A DNA stretch of 64,000 bases from Streptomyces roseus (GCF_001044425.1 NZ_LFML01000056.1:1-64000), one strand, 5' to 3'. Shown: positions 7,815 to 16,062, counted from the stretch's first letter. Made by a program: numbers and translations. The notes: generated by a model from the letters alone, not told the origin.

Positions 7815-8014
7815 CGCTACCGCCGCTACTCCGCTACCGCGCAGGTCAGGGGCCTGTTTCGGGTAGCGGATCGGGTAGCGGTAGCGGATCAGTGAGCCGC
7901 TCGGCGGGACGGGCTGGCGGCGCGGGTAGCGGGTCTCTCCCGCTACCTCATGTGGCGCTGCTACCGCTGGCGGGCGCACTGACCTGCGGGGTAGCGGCGG
8001 TAGCGCTGGTAGCG
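7815..8014. repeat. Iteron-like array of GTAGCG/CGCTAC; candidate replication origin
   Basis: Eleven copies of GTAGCG or its complement in 200 bp. CGCTAC starts at 7815, 7824, 7832 and 7941; GTAGCG starts at 7863, 7875, 7881, 7926, 7991, 8000 and 8009. Most extend to GTAGCGG. The array fills the intergenic space between the DUF3631 gene and xis and includes inverted pairs. An origin for the Prim-Pol system or an operator for xis/int are both possible. Confidence 0.65.
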
Positions 8015-8018
8015 CTCC

Positions 8019-9137
8019 TCAGGAGAGGGGAGCCGGGGGCGGGCAGTACCGGGTCCATGCGTCCAGCAGATCGGCGGCGTAGTAGCCCTTCAGTACGGCG
8101 CCGCCCATCTTGATGTTGCGAGCGACCACGGGGCGACTGTCGGCGGTGGTGTACTCGCGCAGCATCTGACCGAGCCCGCGGGCGTCCAACGGACGGCCGT
8201 TGATGTCGCCCCACGGCGCCTCGTCGAGTGCTCGGAGCTGCTCCAGCACGGCCGAGGTGGGCAGCCGGGGCATGTCGCCGAAGACCTGGTCGCGGAGATC
8301 GGTCAACAGGCGGACTCCGAGGCTGGCTTTGTCGTCGCTCTGCGCGGCGGTCACCATCTCGACGCACGCCGAGCGGGCCCGCTCGGGCCAGTTGCCTCCG
8401 GCGGCGTCCGCGACGGCGAGCAAGGGCTCCCAGACGTCGGCCGGCCGGTCGGTGACTCCGTCCGGCATGACGGGGAAGGCCCCACCGACGCGCTCGCGTA
8501 CGGCGTCGGCCCAAGCGGCGAGCCGCTCGCGCAGGGCGTGTCCCTCGGTGGTGTGGAGCCGCGCCCTGAAGGGTTCGGCGTGCTCGTTGCGCGCACGTCG
8601 GCGCATCCGGACGATGACGGACCGGGTCAAGATCGTGTCGGGGAGCGAGCCCAGCCCCGCGACGGCAACGGCGCAGTACGAGGGGAAGGGCACAACGGTC
8701 TGGTTGCCTCCATCGCCGACGCACCGGTACATGACCCCGCTGCGCCGGTGTCCTGCGTTGATGAAGCCGCGGAGTTCCTCGTTGTCTCCGGCCTTGGGGC
8801 CGAAGACGGTGTCGATCTCGTCGAAGAGGACGGTCGGGCGACCGTCCCCCATGGAGACCGCGCGGAAGAGCGCGGCGGCGGAGGCGTTGACGGCCACCAT
8901 CGGCGTGGGCACCAGGGTCTCGACGATCTCCAGCGCGCGGGACTTGCCGGACCCCGGCTCCGGGGAGAGGAACGCCAGGCGTGGAGTCGCGTCGAAGCAG
9001 TCGAGGAGGTGTGCGTGCGCGTCCCAGAGCGTCACGGCGACGTAGGCGGCCTCGCTGGGAAAGACGTTGAAGCGTCGGTGGAAGGCCTCCACCTCGTTCA
9101 GCAGGGCGGCGCCGTCGATGGTGCGCTGCTCGGTCAT
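8019..9137 (-). CDS. DUF3631 domain ATPase/helicase-like replication protein
   Basis: A 372-residue P-loop protein: Walker A PEPGSGKS at about 59-66, Walker B TVLFDEID at about 102-109, then a DUF3631 C-terminal region (WEPLLAVADAAGGNWPERAR at about 240). DUF3631 proteins accompany Prim-Pol primases in AICEs and phage-like elements and probably act as the helicase or loader. AGGAGG eight bases before 9137 fixes this start. An in-frame ATG at 9338, overlapping the primase stop, would add 67 Arg/Pro-rich residues without any motif, so I leave it out. The 200-bp gap to the primase gene holds no other convincing gene. Confidence 0.85.
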   Translation of the reverse strand: MTEQRTIDGAALLNEVEAFHRRFNVFPSEAAYVAVTLWDAHAHLLDCFDATPRLAFLSPEPGSGKSRALEIVETLVPTPMVAVNASAAALFRAVSMGDGRPTVLFDEIDTVFGPKAGDNEELRGFINAGHRRSGVMYRCVGDGGNQTVVPFPSYCAVAVAGLGSLPDTILTRSVIVRMRRRARNEHAEPFRARLHTTEGHALRERLAAWADAVRERVGGAFPVMPDGVTDRPADVWEPLLAVADAAGGNWPERARSACVEMVTAAQSDDKASLGVRLLTDLRDQVFGDMPRLPTSAVLEQLRALDEAPWGDINGRPLDARGLGQMLREYTTADSRPVVARNIKMGGAVLKGYYAADLLDAWTRYCPPPAPLS

Positions 9138-9334
9138 GCGGCGTTCCTCCTGTCGTTCAGGGCGTGCCGCGGGGGCACGGCGGGGTGCGGGTTCGGGCGA
9201 AGAGCTGAAGGGACGCCCTGACGGGCGACGACCTTCGGCGCACCACTGCCGACGGCGGCGGGCGCCGGTTCGGCGGAGCTGATGCCGTCTGGGGTACGGG
9301 CGGGGCCTTCCCAGCGGGCATGGGGGTGGGGGGC

Positions 9335-10258
9335 TCATGCCGTCTCCCGGGCGCGGACCGTGCGGGCGGAGCTGTCGAGGGCGCTGCGGATGGTGGCGCG
9401 GCACTCGGCGGCGGTGAGTCCGCGCCCCTCCCCTGCCGCTTGGAAGGCCTCCTCTACCTGGTGGCGGGGGAGGTCGCCCCATGCGACGAAGCGCCCCACC
9501 TTGAAGGCGCTGCGGTTGAGGGTGTTGTTCGCCTGCTTCGGCGGAGCGGCCCGTACGGCGTCGCATTCCCGCTCCAGTGCTGTGTTCGCGGCGAGGCTGC
9601 CGCTGACGGCCGGGAGCCGCAGCGGCAGCACCGGCGCGGTGGGCTTCGGCGGATCGAGCAGGTCGGGGATCCAGGTGGGCAGCTCCGCCATGGGCGCGGG
9701 GTCGATGACCTCGTACGTTCCAGCGGGGGTGGTGCTGCCGGGTGCGACGACGTATCCGCCGTGGGCGCGGGTGTCGATGAGCGGGCCGAGCCTGCCGGCC
9801 GTGTTCCCGAGCCGGAGTCCGGCCGGGGCGGTGAAGTACAGGTGTTGTCCGCCGCTGGGGGTCCGCACTCGGTAGGTGGCGGGGGCGGCCTGTCCGGCGC
9901 GCTCGCAGAGCGCCTTGAAGGTCGCCGCGCCGTCAGGCGCGTCGCTTCTGCTGTTCGCCTTGGGCTGGTCCAGGTCCACCACGACCAGCCCGGCCGGGCC
10001 GGTCGCGATGCCGACGTTGTAGGGCTTATGCGTCCAGCACCGGACGATCGCGGCCCGGTCGGTGGTGGCCCGCTGCTCCCACTTCACGTGCCCACCCGAG
10101 CAGGGGCCGGTCAGGGGGCACTGCTGCTCGCGGTGGAGGGCGGGGCGCTTGTCTTTGGGGCGGAGGGGGAAGACGGGCCAGCCGTGGGCGGCGGCGGTGA
10201 GGGCCGCCGCTAACAGCGAGGGCTGGGGCTCTCGCGGGTTGGGGGTGGGTTGGGTCAT
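9335..10258 (-). CDS. Bifunctional DNA primase/polymerase (Prim-Pol, RepPP-type AICE replication protein)
   Basis: A 307-residue protein with the N-terminal Prim-Pol domain (pfam09250 type). Visible signatures are HGWPVFPLRPKDKRP at about 25, the metal-binding VVVDLD at about 94-99, RVRTPSGGQHLYF at about 130 and DTRAHGGYVVAPGS at about 160. A C-terminal helical tail (about 215-300) resembles the PriCT-like region. Together with the DUF3631 ATPase it should replicate the excised circle. This puts the element in the RepPP class rather than RepSA or RepAM. The start ATG is at 10258. Confidence 0.88.
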   Translation of the reverse strand: MTQPTPNPREPQPSLLAAALTAAAHGWPVFPLRPKDKRPALHREQQCPLTGPCSGGHVKWEQRATTDRAAIVRCWTHKPYNVGIATGPAGLVVVDLDQPKANSRSDAPDGAATFKALCERAGQAAPATYRVRTPSGGQHLYFTAPAGLRLGNTAGRLGPLIDTRAHGGYVVAPGSTTPAGTYEVIDPAPMAELPTWIPDLLDPPKPTAPVLPLRLPAVSGSLAANTALERECDAVRAAPPKQANNTLNRSAFKVGRFVAWGDLPRHQVEEAFQAAGEGRGLTAAECRATIRSALDSSARTVRARETA

Positions 10259-10298
10259 GCTGGGTGCCTCCGGGTCTTGAGTGGATCGGGAGATGAGG

Positions 10299-10330
10299 GC
10301 GGCCCCGGACTTTGGCGAGACGGGGGCCGC
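10299..10330 (-). promoter_or_regulatory. Stem-loop upstream of the Prim-Pol gene (copy A)
   Basis: Outer GCGGCCC/GGGCCGC arms enclose the 19-nt sequence GGACTTTGGCGAGACGGGG (10307-10325). The same 19 bases occur in copy B at 11658-11676, before the methyltransferase gene. Each copy lies between a stop codon and the next start on the minus strand. Confidence 0.5.
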
Positions 10331-10341
10331 TCTCGGCGCAT

Positions 10342-11619
10342 CTAGGCGACGTCCAGGGCGAGCTGGGCCGCAGCCGGGCTCGCGGTCACGGTGGTGAGGG
10401 TGGCGAGCAGGGCGTGGTAGGCGTGTGCGGCCTGGTGGATGACGACGCCGTTTCCGAGGATCTTGAGCTGGTCGGAGCGGGACAGGCCCAGGTCCGGACT
10501 GGTGACCCAGCCGGGGGCGGCGCCCATCATCCATTCGACGAAGGCCGGGGACAGCCGGCGGTTGCCCTTGGTGCCCGCCTCGGTCGGCTCCGGCGCGGGT
10601 CGTCCGAGGACGGCTTCCCATCGGTGGATGGCAGGGCCGTAGTCGGTGCCGTTGGTCGCCAGCCACGCGCCGTCGAGGCGGACGGCCTGGCCGGGCAGGT
10701 AGTAGTTCCCGGCCCGGTCGCGCTGATTCGGCCCGCCGTGCGGCCCGTCCGACGCCTTCGGCGTGGGCAGCAGGTTGACCACCACCTCGTTCAGCGGGCG
10801 GGAGTTGGTGTCCAGGAGGTTGGAGGCGCCGGACTTCCAGTCCCGGGCCGCCGGGGTGGGCAGAAGCGTCACCGCCGTGCGCAGGTTCATCCCGCCCCTG
10901 CGCTTGGGGGAGGTGCCGGGGCCGCCGGTGCCGTCGGCGGCGGCCGGAGTGGGCAGCAGGGTCAGGTTTCCCTCGGGGGTAGCAAGAAGACCACTTCGTC
11001 CTCCAGCGTGGGCCCGTGCCCGCCGGCCTTGCGTTTGTCCGGGTGCTGCGGTCCCCCGTTCCGTCCGAGCTGTGAGGTGGGGGTCTTCAGCAGCGGGATA
11101 GGCGACGGCGAACCAGCGGTCGCGCCGGTGGCAGGCTCCGACCTCGGGATCTCCAGCTCGAAGGCACATCCACCGCGCGTCGTACCCGATCGCGGCCATG
11201 TCGGCGGCGACGGTGTCGAGTCCGCGGCTTCGGATGGCGGCGACGTTTTCCAGGAACACGAGGCGGGGTCGAAGGTGGCGAATGGCGTGGGCGATGGTTT
11301 TCCACAGTCCCGAGCGGTCACCGGCGATTCCTCCCCGAGGTCCGGCGTTGGAGATGTCCTGGCAGGGAAACCCGGCCGTCAGCGATACCGGGTGCGGCAG
11401 CGAAGCGGCCAGCGCCGCCCAGTCCACCTCGGTGAGATCACCCAGGTTGACGGCGCCGGGCATACGGGCGGCGAGGAGCCGGGACGCGGCCGGGTCCTTC
11501 TCGCCGACCATGACCGTGGGCAGGCCGGTGACGGATTCCACGGCCAGGTCCAGCGCACCGGACCCGGTGCACAGGCTGATGTTGCCGCCCTCCGGCGGAA
11601 CGTGGATGGGATGGGTCAT
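10342..11619 (-). CDS. DNA (cytosine-5) methyltransferase
   Basis: A 425-residue C5-cytosine methyltransferase. Motif I is weak (ISLCTGSGALDLA); the catalytic motif IV GFPCQDIS has Cys86, motif VI is FLENV (122-126), and motif X-like ILGNGVV lies near 395. The target-recognition half has three copies of LLPTPxAxD, a feature seen in phage-type enzymes. No restriction enzyme gene is adjacent, so it is probably a solitary enzyme protecting the element during transfer. Alternatively it may mark origin DNA. The start at 11619 is followed downstream by the Prim-Pol gene with a stem-loop between them. Confidence 0.88.
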   Translation of the reverse strand: MTHPIHVPPEGGNISLCTGSGALDLAVESVTGLPTVMVGEKDPAASRLLAARMPGAVNLGDLTEVDWAALAASLPHPVSLTAGFPCQDISNAGPRGGIAGDRSGLWKTIAHAIRHLRPRLVFLENVAAIRSRGLDTVAADMAAIGYDARWMCLRAGDPEVGACHRRDRWFAVAYPAAEDPHLTARTERGTAAPGQTQGRRARAHAGGRSGLLATPEGNLTLLPTPAAADGTGGPGTSPKRRGGMNLRTAVTLLPTPAARDWKSGASNLLDTNSRPLNEVVVNLLPTPKASDGPHGGPNQRDRAGNYYLPGQAVRLDGAWLATNGTDYGPAIHRWEAVLGRPAPEPTEAGTKGNRRLSPAFVEWMMGAAPGWVTSPDLGLSRSDQLKILGNGVVIHQAAHAYHALLATLTTVTASPAAAQLALDVA

Positions 11620-11650
11620 GCTGGAGTCCTCCAGTAGGTGCTGGAAGAAG

Positions 11651-11680
11651 GCGGCCCGGACTTTGGCGAGACGGGGCCGC
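11651..11680 (-). promoter_or_regulatory. Stem-loop upstream of the methyltransferase gene (copy B)
   Basis: GCGGCCC at 11651-11657 pairs with GGGCCGC at 11674-11680. The inner 19 bases equal those of copy A at 10307-10325. Position and strand context are the same as for copy A. Confidence 0.5.
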
Positions 11681-11690
11681 CTTCGGCCTG

Positions 11691-11870
11691 TCAGTGACGG
11701 GTGTGGTCGGTGGCCAGGCCCGTGAGGCGCTGGGCTTCCTCCGGGGTGATGGCGCGGTAGCGAACGCTCACGCGGCATCCCGGGTGCGGGCAACGGACGG
11801 TGCGCTTGCCGACGAGCAGCGCGGCGGCGTCCGCGATGCGCTCGCTCAAGGGCAGGGTGGTGCGGCCCAT
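11691..11870 (-). CDS. Small putative zinc-binding protein of the AICE
   Basis: Fifty-nine residues. GAGGAGAAGCCCT directly before the ATG gives a good ribosome binding site. The C-terminal half has CPHPGC and ends DHTRH, a C2H2-like spacing (C-x4-C ... H-x3-H) that suggests one zinc finger. No named family is recognised. It lies in the run of minus-strand transfer and replication genes between a 109-residue protein and the methyltransferase. Confidence 0.65.
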   Translation of the reverse strand: MGRTTLPLSERIADAAALLVGKRTVRCPHPGCRVSVRYRAITPEEAQRLTGLATDHTRH

Positions 11871-11896
11871 AGGGCTTCTCCTCAGTGGGGTTACGG

Positions 11897-12226
11897 TCAG
11901 GCGGCGAAGAGGTCGAGAGGCCCGTCCTGCGGTCCGGGCGGGCGCAGCTCGGTGACCGCAGTCCGGCGCGGGGCCGCGGTGTTGGGCCCGTCGTTGTGGA
12001 AGCGCCAAGTCCCGACGTCGTACTGGGGCTTGTCCCTGGCGGGAAGGGTGTAGCGGCGGGGCTGGTCGGGGTTGCCCGCGTTCCGGTCCTCGGCGCACAC
12101 CTTGTGGACGGGCTCGCTCGCGTGGGAGCGGAGCGGGGTGGGCCCGCCGCAGAGCACGCACGGCAGGTCCCGGGTCCGGTCGTAGTGGCTGGCGTCGCCC
12201 CAGTTCAGGTACTGGTACGCGGCCAC
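11897..12226 (-). CDS. Hypothetical AICE protein with CxxC and HxxxHxxC zinc-ligand pattern
   Basis: A 109-residue protein with LPCVLCGGPTPLRSHASEPV followed by HKVCAEDRN. This is a Cys/His pattern (C-x2-C ... H ... H-x2-C) close to an HNH or zinc-knuckle fold, but no catalytic HNH triad can be defined. The rest is low in recognisable motifs. It starts six bases after the stop of the Spd-like gene, so it belongs to the same transcript. Function unknown. Confidence 0.6.
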   Translation of the reverse strand: MAAYQYLNWGDASHYDRTRDLPCVLCGGPTPLRSHASEPVHKVCAEDRNAGNPDQPRRYTLPARDKPQYDVGTWRFHNDGPNTAAPRRTAVTELRPPGPQDGPLDLFAA

Positions 12227-12232
12227 GCCCGG

Positions 12233-12694
12233 CTACCGGCGGCCGACGCTGCCGGTAGCGCGGCCGAACAGGCCGGTCGCGGTGATGTGCTGCGTGATGT
12301 GCGTGGACGCCGAAGCACGACGAGTCCGGCCCAGGAAGAGGGCAGCGCCGCCAGCGGCGATCAGCGCGACGGCGGCCCAGAGGGCTTCGGTCAGGGCGAT
12401 CAGGCCCGGGGCGGCGTAGGCGAGGCCTACGGATGCGGCGCCGATGCCTCCCCCGACGGTCGGGGCGAGCAGGGCGGTGGTCTTTGCCCACATCGGGATC
12501 CGCTGGACCAGAACCGGGGCCGGCTCGGTGGGGGCGGTGGAGGTGTAGGCGAGGGTGCGGGCGCCGCTGGGGAGGGTGACGACCTGGACGCCGGGCGGCA
12601 TCTCGGCAGGCAGCATCTGCGGCTCGGGAACGGCGGGCGGGTAGAGGACGGCTTCCCCGTACCGGAGGGGTACGGGCGGAGTCTCGTGGGACAT
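12233..12694 (-). CDS. Spd-like small membrane protein (plasmid spread)
   Basis: A 153-residue protein with a Pro-rich cytoplasmic N-terminus and two hydrophobic helices at about residues 78-100 and 104-125 (ALWAAVALIAAGGAALFLG). It ends in a basic tail. AGGGAG upstream of 12694 supports the start. Small two-helix membrane proteins beside traB in Streptomyces elements are usually Spd proteins that aid intramycelial spread; that role is assigned here by position. It follows traB after the repeat array at 12760-12888. Confidence 0.6.
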   Translation of the reverse strand: MSHETPPVPLRYGEAVLYPPAVPEPQMLPAEMPPGVQVVTLPSGARTLAYTSTAPTEPAPVLVQRIPMWAKTTALLAPTVGGGIGAASVGLAYAAPGLIALTEALWAAVALIAAGGAALFLGRTRRASASTHITQHITATGLFGRATGSVGRR

Positions 12695-12717
12695 GGCAGG
12701 GCTCCCTGGGGAAGAGG

Positions 12718-12749
12718 GCGGGGCCCGTGCCAGGTGGCTCGGGCCCCGC
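12718..12749. terminator. Hairpin downstream of traB
   Basis: Perfect 10-bp arms (GCGGGGCCCG at 12718-12727 and its complement at 12740-12749) with a 12-nt loop, between traB and the Spd-like gene. Confidence 0.5.
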
Positions 12750-12759
12750 TCGGGTGTGG

Positions 12760-12888
12760 GTGTCAGAGGTGCCACATGGGGGGTGTCAGACGTGTCAGAC
12801 ACCCGTCTGACACCCCTCGCGCACGCGTATGACCTGTGTTTTGGCGCTGTTCGCTGTCAGGGGTGTCAGACGCGTCTGACGTGTCAGG
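12760..12888. repeat. GTGTCAGA repeat array at the 3' end of traB; candidate clt/TRS locus
   Basis: Four exact GTGTCAGA copies (12760, 12783, 12792, 12863), one inverted exact copy (12806-12813) and near-copies at 12854, 12875 and 12881. Copies at 12783 and 12792 are adjacent, with a 9-bp step. The array starts inside the last bases of traB. In pSVH1-like plasmids the TraB recognition repeats (8-bp, in clt) lie at this place. Confidence 0.6.
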
Positions 12889-14902
12889 CCGCCATTCGGT
12901 ACGGGACGATCCGGTAGCGGCCGATCTCGTTCGTCTCGGCCAGACGGCCGGCCATGACGAACGCGGAGACCTGTCCGGAGACCCAGGAGCGGGACCGGCC
13001 GTGACGGTCGCAGTGCTCCATGAAGTCCGATGGACCGACGACCAGCCGCTCCTCCTCCTCGAACTCGTCGAGGAGTTCCTCCATAGCGGCACGTGCTTGT
13101 GCAGCGGTGAGCTTCACGCGTGGCGGCTCTACAGTGGGCTGCGCGAACTCGACGACGCTTACGATCTCGGGCAGTTCTGCCTCGGGGTCGGTGAACTCCT
13201 CGTCGTCGGTGCCCTCGTCGTACGGCTCGATGTCCTGGACCTCGTACTCGTCCACGAGTGTCTCCGGCTCGGGTGTGGTGCCGGGCAGGGGATAGCGGGT
13301 GCGGGCGGTGAACGCCCGGTCGACCGTCCGCGCCGCGACGCCGGCCGTGACCGGATCGATTCCGGCACGCGCTTCTGCGAAGGCGAGCACGACCCACGTC
13401 AGGTAGTCGGTGCTGCTGAGGTAGTCGCGCAGCGGGGTCGCCCAGAAGGTCTCGGGGACGCCGTTGGCGACGAGGTACGAGTAACCGGGCTTCTTGTCCT
13501 TCCACGTGTGCGGCGACGCGCCCGCGTCGAGGACGTCGTCGTCGAGGGCGAAGCGGGCGTCCTGCTCGGTACGGACGCCGTGACACCAGGAGGAACCGAA
13601 CGAGGCGCGGGTGTCGGTGGAGACCTGGTTGCCGGATGCACGCTGCATGGAGATCACGAGCGAGACACCGGCGGAGCGTGCTTCCTGGGCGATGCCGGTG
13701 AAGACGTCGTCGTCGGTCTCACGGATGGTCTTGGCGGCCTCTTCGAACCAGCCGATCAGGTAGGGCATGCCGGGTGATCCGTCGGCCTGGACCTCGGCGC
13801 AGGCAGGTTCCCACTGCTTGTATCCGTACTTGGCCAGCCACGCGGTACGGACGGGGATCGCAGCCTTGATCGCCTCAACCATGGCCCTGGTGGAGGGCAT
13901 GTCGAGGGCGGCCCAGTCGATCGCCGGCAGCAGGGGGCCGAGCGTCTGATCGGCCTTGGCCGGGTCAGACGCCCACACGATCACGTCGGATCGGGTGAGG
14001 ACCTCGGCGAGGGCGGTCAGACCGCCCTCGGATTTGCCGGAGCCCGTCATCCCCATGACCAGGAAGTGCGCCGCGTTCCGCGCCGCGGCCGGGTCACCGG
14101 GGAAGTAGACGACAGCTTCGGTGCCGTCCTCGTAGATGCCGACGACGACCGGGTCCGCGATGGAACCACCCGGATTGGACGGTCCGGGGCAGGGGACGGT
14201 GTTCTTGAGCAGATCCAGCGGCACCACCGTGAGTGTGACGCGCGATGCCGAGTCCGGGCTCTCCATCATGCGGACCGCGGTCTTGGGTACGTCCAGAGCG
14301 CCGGCGATCCGCTCCAGGTTCTTGGAGACGTCGGTGCTGGTCAGTTCCCCGCGCGGAAGCTGCAGCTCGAAGGAGGCCTTGTTGGGGCCGACCTCGGAGC
14401 GGACCACCTGTGTCTTGGCCAGCCCGACCTTTTCCAGGAACCCGCCATCGGCACTTGCCGTGGGTCCGTCGACGTTGCGGCGGAGGATCTGGCGGATGTT
14501 CCACGACAGGGCCAGCGTCGGGGCACCGATGAAGTACAGCTCCCCGAGCGGGCCCGCTGCGGGGCCGGCGATGGATGCGGCGGTGAACCAGGTGGAGGCC
14601 GCAGCGACGGTGACGGCGGAGTGCAAGCGACGCTGCTGTGTGGTGTTGCGTCCTGCCCACCAGGTGAGCCCGGTCAGGGCTACCGAGGCGAGGGTGAGCC
14701 CGGCGGTGACGCCGGGCTGGCCGGACCAGAAGTAGTGAGCGGGCAGGGAGGCCAGGCCGACGCCGGCGCTGGCCAGCCACGGGGGAAGGTGCGGCTTCGC
14801 TCGGTGGAGCAGGTACTCACCGACCCCACCCCCGTCGCCGTGAGCGGCGCGCAGTTGCGCTTCGTACTGCTGATCCTCCGTCGGTGCGGTGGCTCGGGAC
14901 AT
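12884..14902 (-). CDS. traB: FtsK/SpoIIIE-type conjugative DNA translocase TraB
   Basis: A 672-residue protein. Membrane helices lie at about 42-60, 68-84 and 98-125. The ATPase domain has Walker A GMTGSGKS at 284-291 and a Walker B-like YLIGWFEEA near 380. It ends in a winged-helix-like region (about 600-660) after an acidic linker. This is the single-protein translocase that moves double-stranded DNA between Streptomyces hyphae, with the C-terminal domain reading 8-bp recognition repeats. AAGGAGG precedes the start. The repeat array at 12760-12888 is the likely DNA target. Confidence 0.92.
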   Translation of the reverse strand: MSRATAPTEDQQYEAQLRAAHGDGGGVGEYLLHRAKPHLPPWLASAGVGLASLPAHYFWSGQPGVTAGLTLASVALTGLTWWAGRNTTQQRRLHSAVTVAAASTWFTAASIAGPAAGPLGELYFIGAPTLALSWNIRQILRRNVDGPTASADGGFLEKVGLAKTQVVRSEVGPNKASFELQLPRGELTSTDVSKNLERIAGALDVPKTAVRMMESPDSASRVTLTVVPLDLLKNTVPCPGPSNPGGSIADPVVVGIYEDGTEAVVYFPGDPAAARNAAHFLVMGMTGSGKSEGGLTALAEVLTRSDVIVWASDPAKADQTLGPLLPAIDWAALDMPSTRAMVEAIKAAIPVRTAWLAKYGYKQWEPACAEVQADGSPGMPYLIGWFEEAAKTIRETDDDVFTGIAQEARSAGVSLVISMQRASGNQVSTDTRASFGSSWCHGVRTEQDARFALDDDVLDAGASPHTWKDKKPGYSYLVANGVPETFWATPLRDYLSSTDYLTWVVLAFAEARAGIDPVTAGVAARTVDRAFTARTRYPLPGTTPEPETLVDEYEVQDIEPYDEGTDDEEFTDPEAELPEIVSVVEFAQPTVEPPRVKLTAAQARAAMEELLDEFEEEERLVVGPSDFMEHCDRHGRSRSWVSGQVSAFVMAGRLAETNEIGRYRIVPYRMAA

Positions 14903-14929
14903 GGCCTGACCTCCTTGCCGGTCGGTGGG

Positions 14930-15547
14930 TTAGGAGCCGAAGTCGAAGCGCCGGCCGCCCTGACGGGGGCGCTTCGACTGGTAGGGGGCGAGTTCGGGGT
15001 CGAACTCCCGCTGGAACGCTGCGTACGTGGCGGCCAGGTTCTTTGCGGTGTCCCGGGCGTCCTCGGCGGCCTTCTGGAGCCGCTTGGAGACCCGGCGGGC
15101 CCGCATCCGCGATCCGAAGGGACGTCCCTCGGGGTCGGGGACCTCCTTCAGCACCGCGTTCAGCAGCTCGGCGGCGTTGGCCAGCTCGAACGACATCTGC
15201 AGGAACAGACCCCGGCCGCTCTCGCAGTAGTTGCGGATGTCGACGTTGGAGAAGAACTCCGGGTCACCGAGCGGGCTGTGTACCCGGCCTCCGCCGCGCT
15301 GGCCGCGGCCCTGACCAGCACGGCCGCCCTGCTGGCCACCGGCGCCGCCGTTGTTGTCGTTGATGTGGAAGTGGTACTCCCGCGACTTGCTCCGGTTGGT
15401 CGTCCGCGACCGGCTCGCACCACCCTGCCCACCGGCGTTCTGCTGTCCGCCGCCCTGCGGCGTGGTCCGGCGCTGCCCGCCAGTCGGCGGGTTGCCGGGG
15501 CGCTGTGCGCCGTTGCCGCTGGTCGGCATCCACGAGTTGGTGGCCAT
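14930..15547 (-). CDS. AICE transfer-region protein, Gly/Gln/Arg-rich N-terminus with helical C-terminus
   Basis: A 205-residue protein. The first 95 residues are disordered (Gly, Gln, Asn, Arg; HFHINDNNGG near 57), followed by a helical domain (about 98-190; RGLFLQMSFELANAAELLNA, then basic KRLQKAAEDARDTAKN). I recognise no named domain; similar proteins sit directly upstream of traB in Streptomyces elements and are called plasmid transfer proteins. The start ATG overlaps the upstream stop by one base (TGATG). Confidence 0.65.
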   Translation of the reverse strand: MATNSWMPTSGNGAQRPGNPPTGGQRRTTPQGGGQQNAGGQGGASRSRTTNRSKSREYHFHINDNNGGAGGQQGGRAGQGRGQRGGGRVHSPLGDPEFFSNVDIRNYCESGRGLFLQMSFELANAAELLNAVLKEVPDPEGRPFGSRMRARRVSKRLQKAAEDARDTAKNLAATYAAFQREFDPELAPYQSKRPRQGGRRFDFGS

Positions 15548-16062
15548 CAGCGCTGCCCCTTCGAGGTGGTGCGGCCAGCGGTCAGCCACAGGGTCTGCAT
15601 GGTGAGGGTGGTCAGCGACCACAGGCCCATCAGTGCCGCGTTCGCGGGCCCGAACCACAGGGCCAGCGACAGCCAGCCGAGCCCGGCCAGGGCAAGGATC
15701 GCGAGGGTAAACCGCCACGCCCACGCGGTGCGACCGGCCGGCCTGGTCTTGGCCAGCCAGACCAGGTGCCCCGGCGGGACGAGACAGGCCGCAGCGGTGA
15801 TAGCGCCCGTCCAAGGCACGAACAGGTGCAGGATCGTGGCCAGCACGAGCAGCGTCACGGCGATGCCGGTCGGGGCCCAGGCGCGGCGGTGGCGCCACAT
15901 GAACCGGCCCGTCGCCATGGTGGCGCGGGCGGTGAGGGTGGGCTGTTCGGAGACGACGACGATCACCGGCGGAACCTGACGGCGCCGGCCCCGCTGCCGC
16001 GGAATGTGGACGGTGGTGGGAACAGCCGCCTGAGCGGCCTGCGAGCGTGTACGGCGAGACAC
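15547..16062 (-). CDS. Integral membrane protein of the transfer region (Spd-type)
   Basis: A 171-residue protein. A basic N-terminus (about 1-60) precedes four hydrophobic helices from about residue 65 to 160, for example GIAVTLLVLATILHLFV and FTLAILALAGLGWLSLALWF. The GTG start at 16062 has AAGGAG seven bases before it. The reading frame stays open further up but has no other good start. Its place in the transfer operon suggests a pore or spread function; that is inference. Confidence 0.65.
   Translation of the reverse strand: MSRRTRSQAAQAAVPTTVHIPRQRGRRRQVPPVIVVVSEQPTLTARATMATGRFMWRHRRAWAPTGIAVTLLVLATILHLFVPWTGAITAAACLVPPGHLVWLAKTRPAGRTAWAWRFTLAILALAGLGWLSLALWFGPANAALMGLWSLTTLTMQTLWLTAGRTTSKGQR

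Noticed and set aside
7815..8014. CRISPR or simple microsatellite
   Set aside because: The units are too short and irregular for CRISPR, and the spacing is not that of a microsatellite. An iteron-like or operator array fits better.
9138..9334. Small gene or 67-residue extension between Prim-Pol and DUF3631
   Set aside because: Low-complexity Arg/Pro sequence without a ribosome binding site, whereas the ATG at 9137 has AGGAGG.
12781..12890. CRISPR array
   Set aside because: The repeats are 8-9 bp, unevenly spaced and occur in both orientations; no cas genes are present. It fits clt better.
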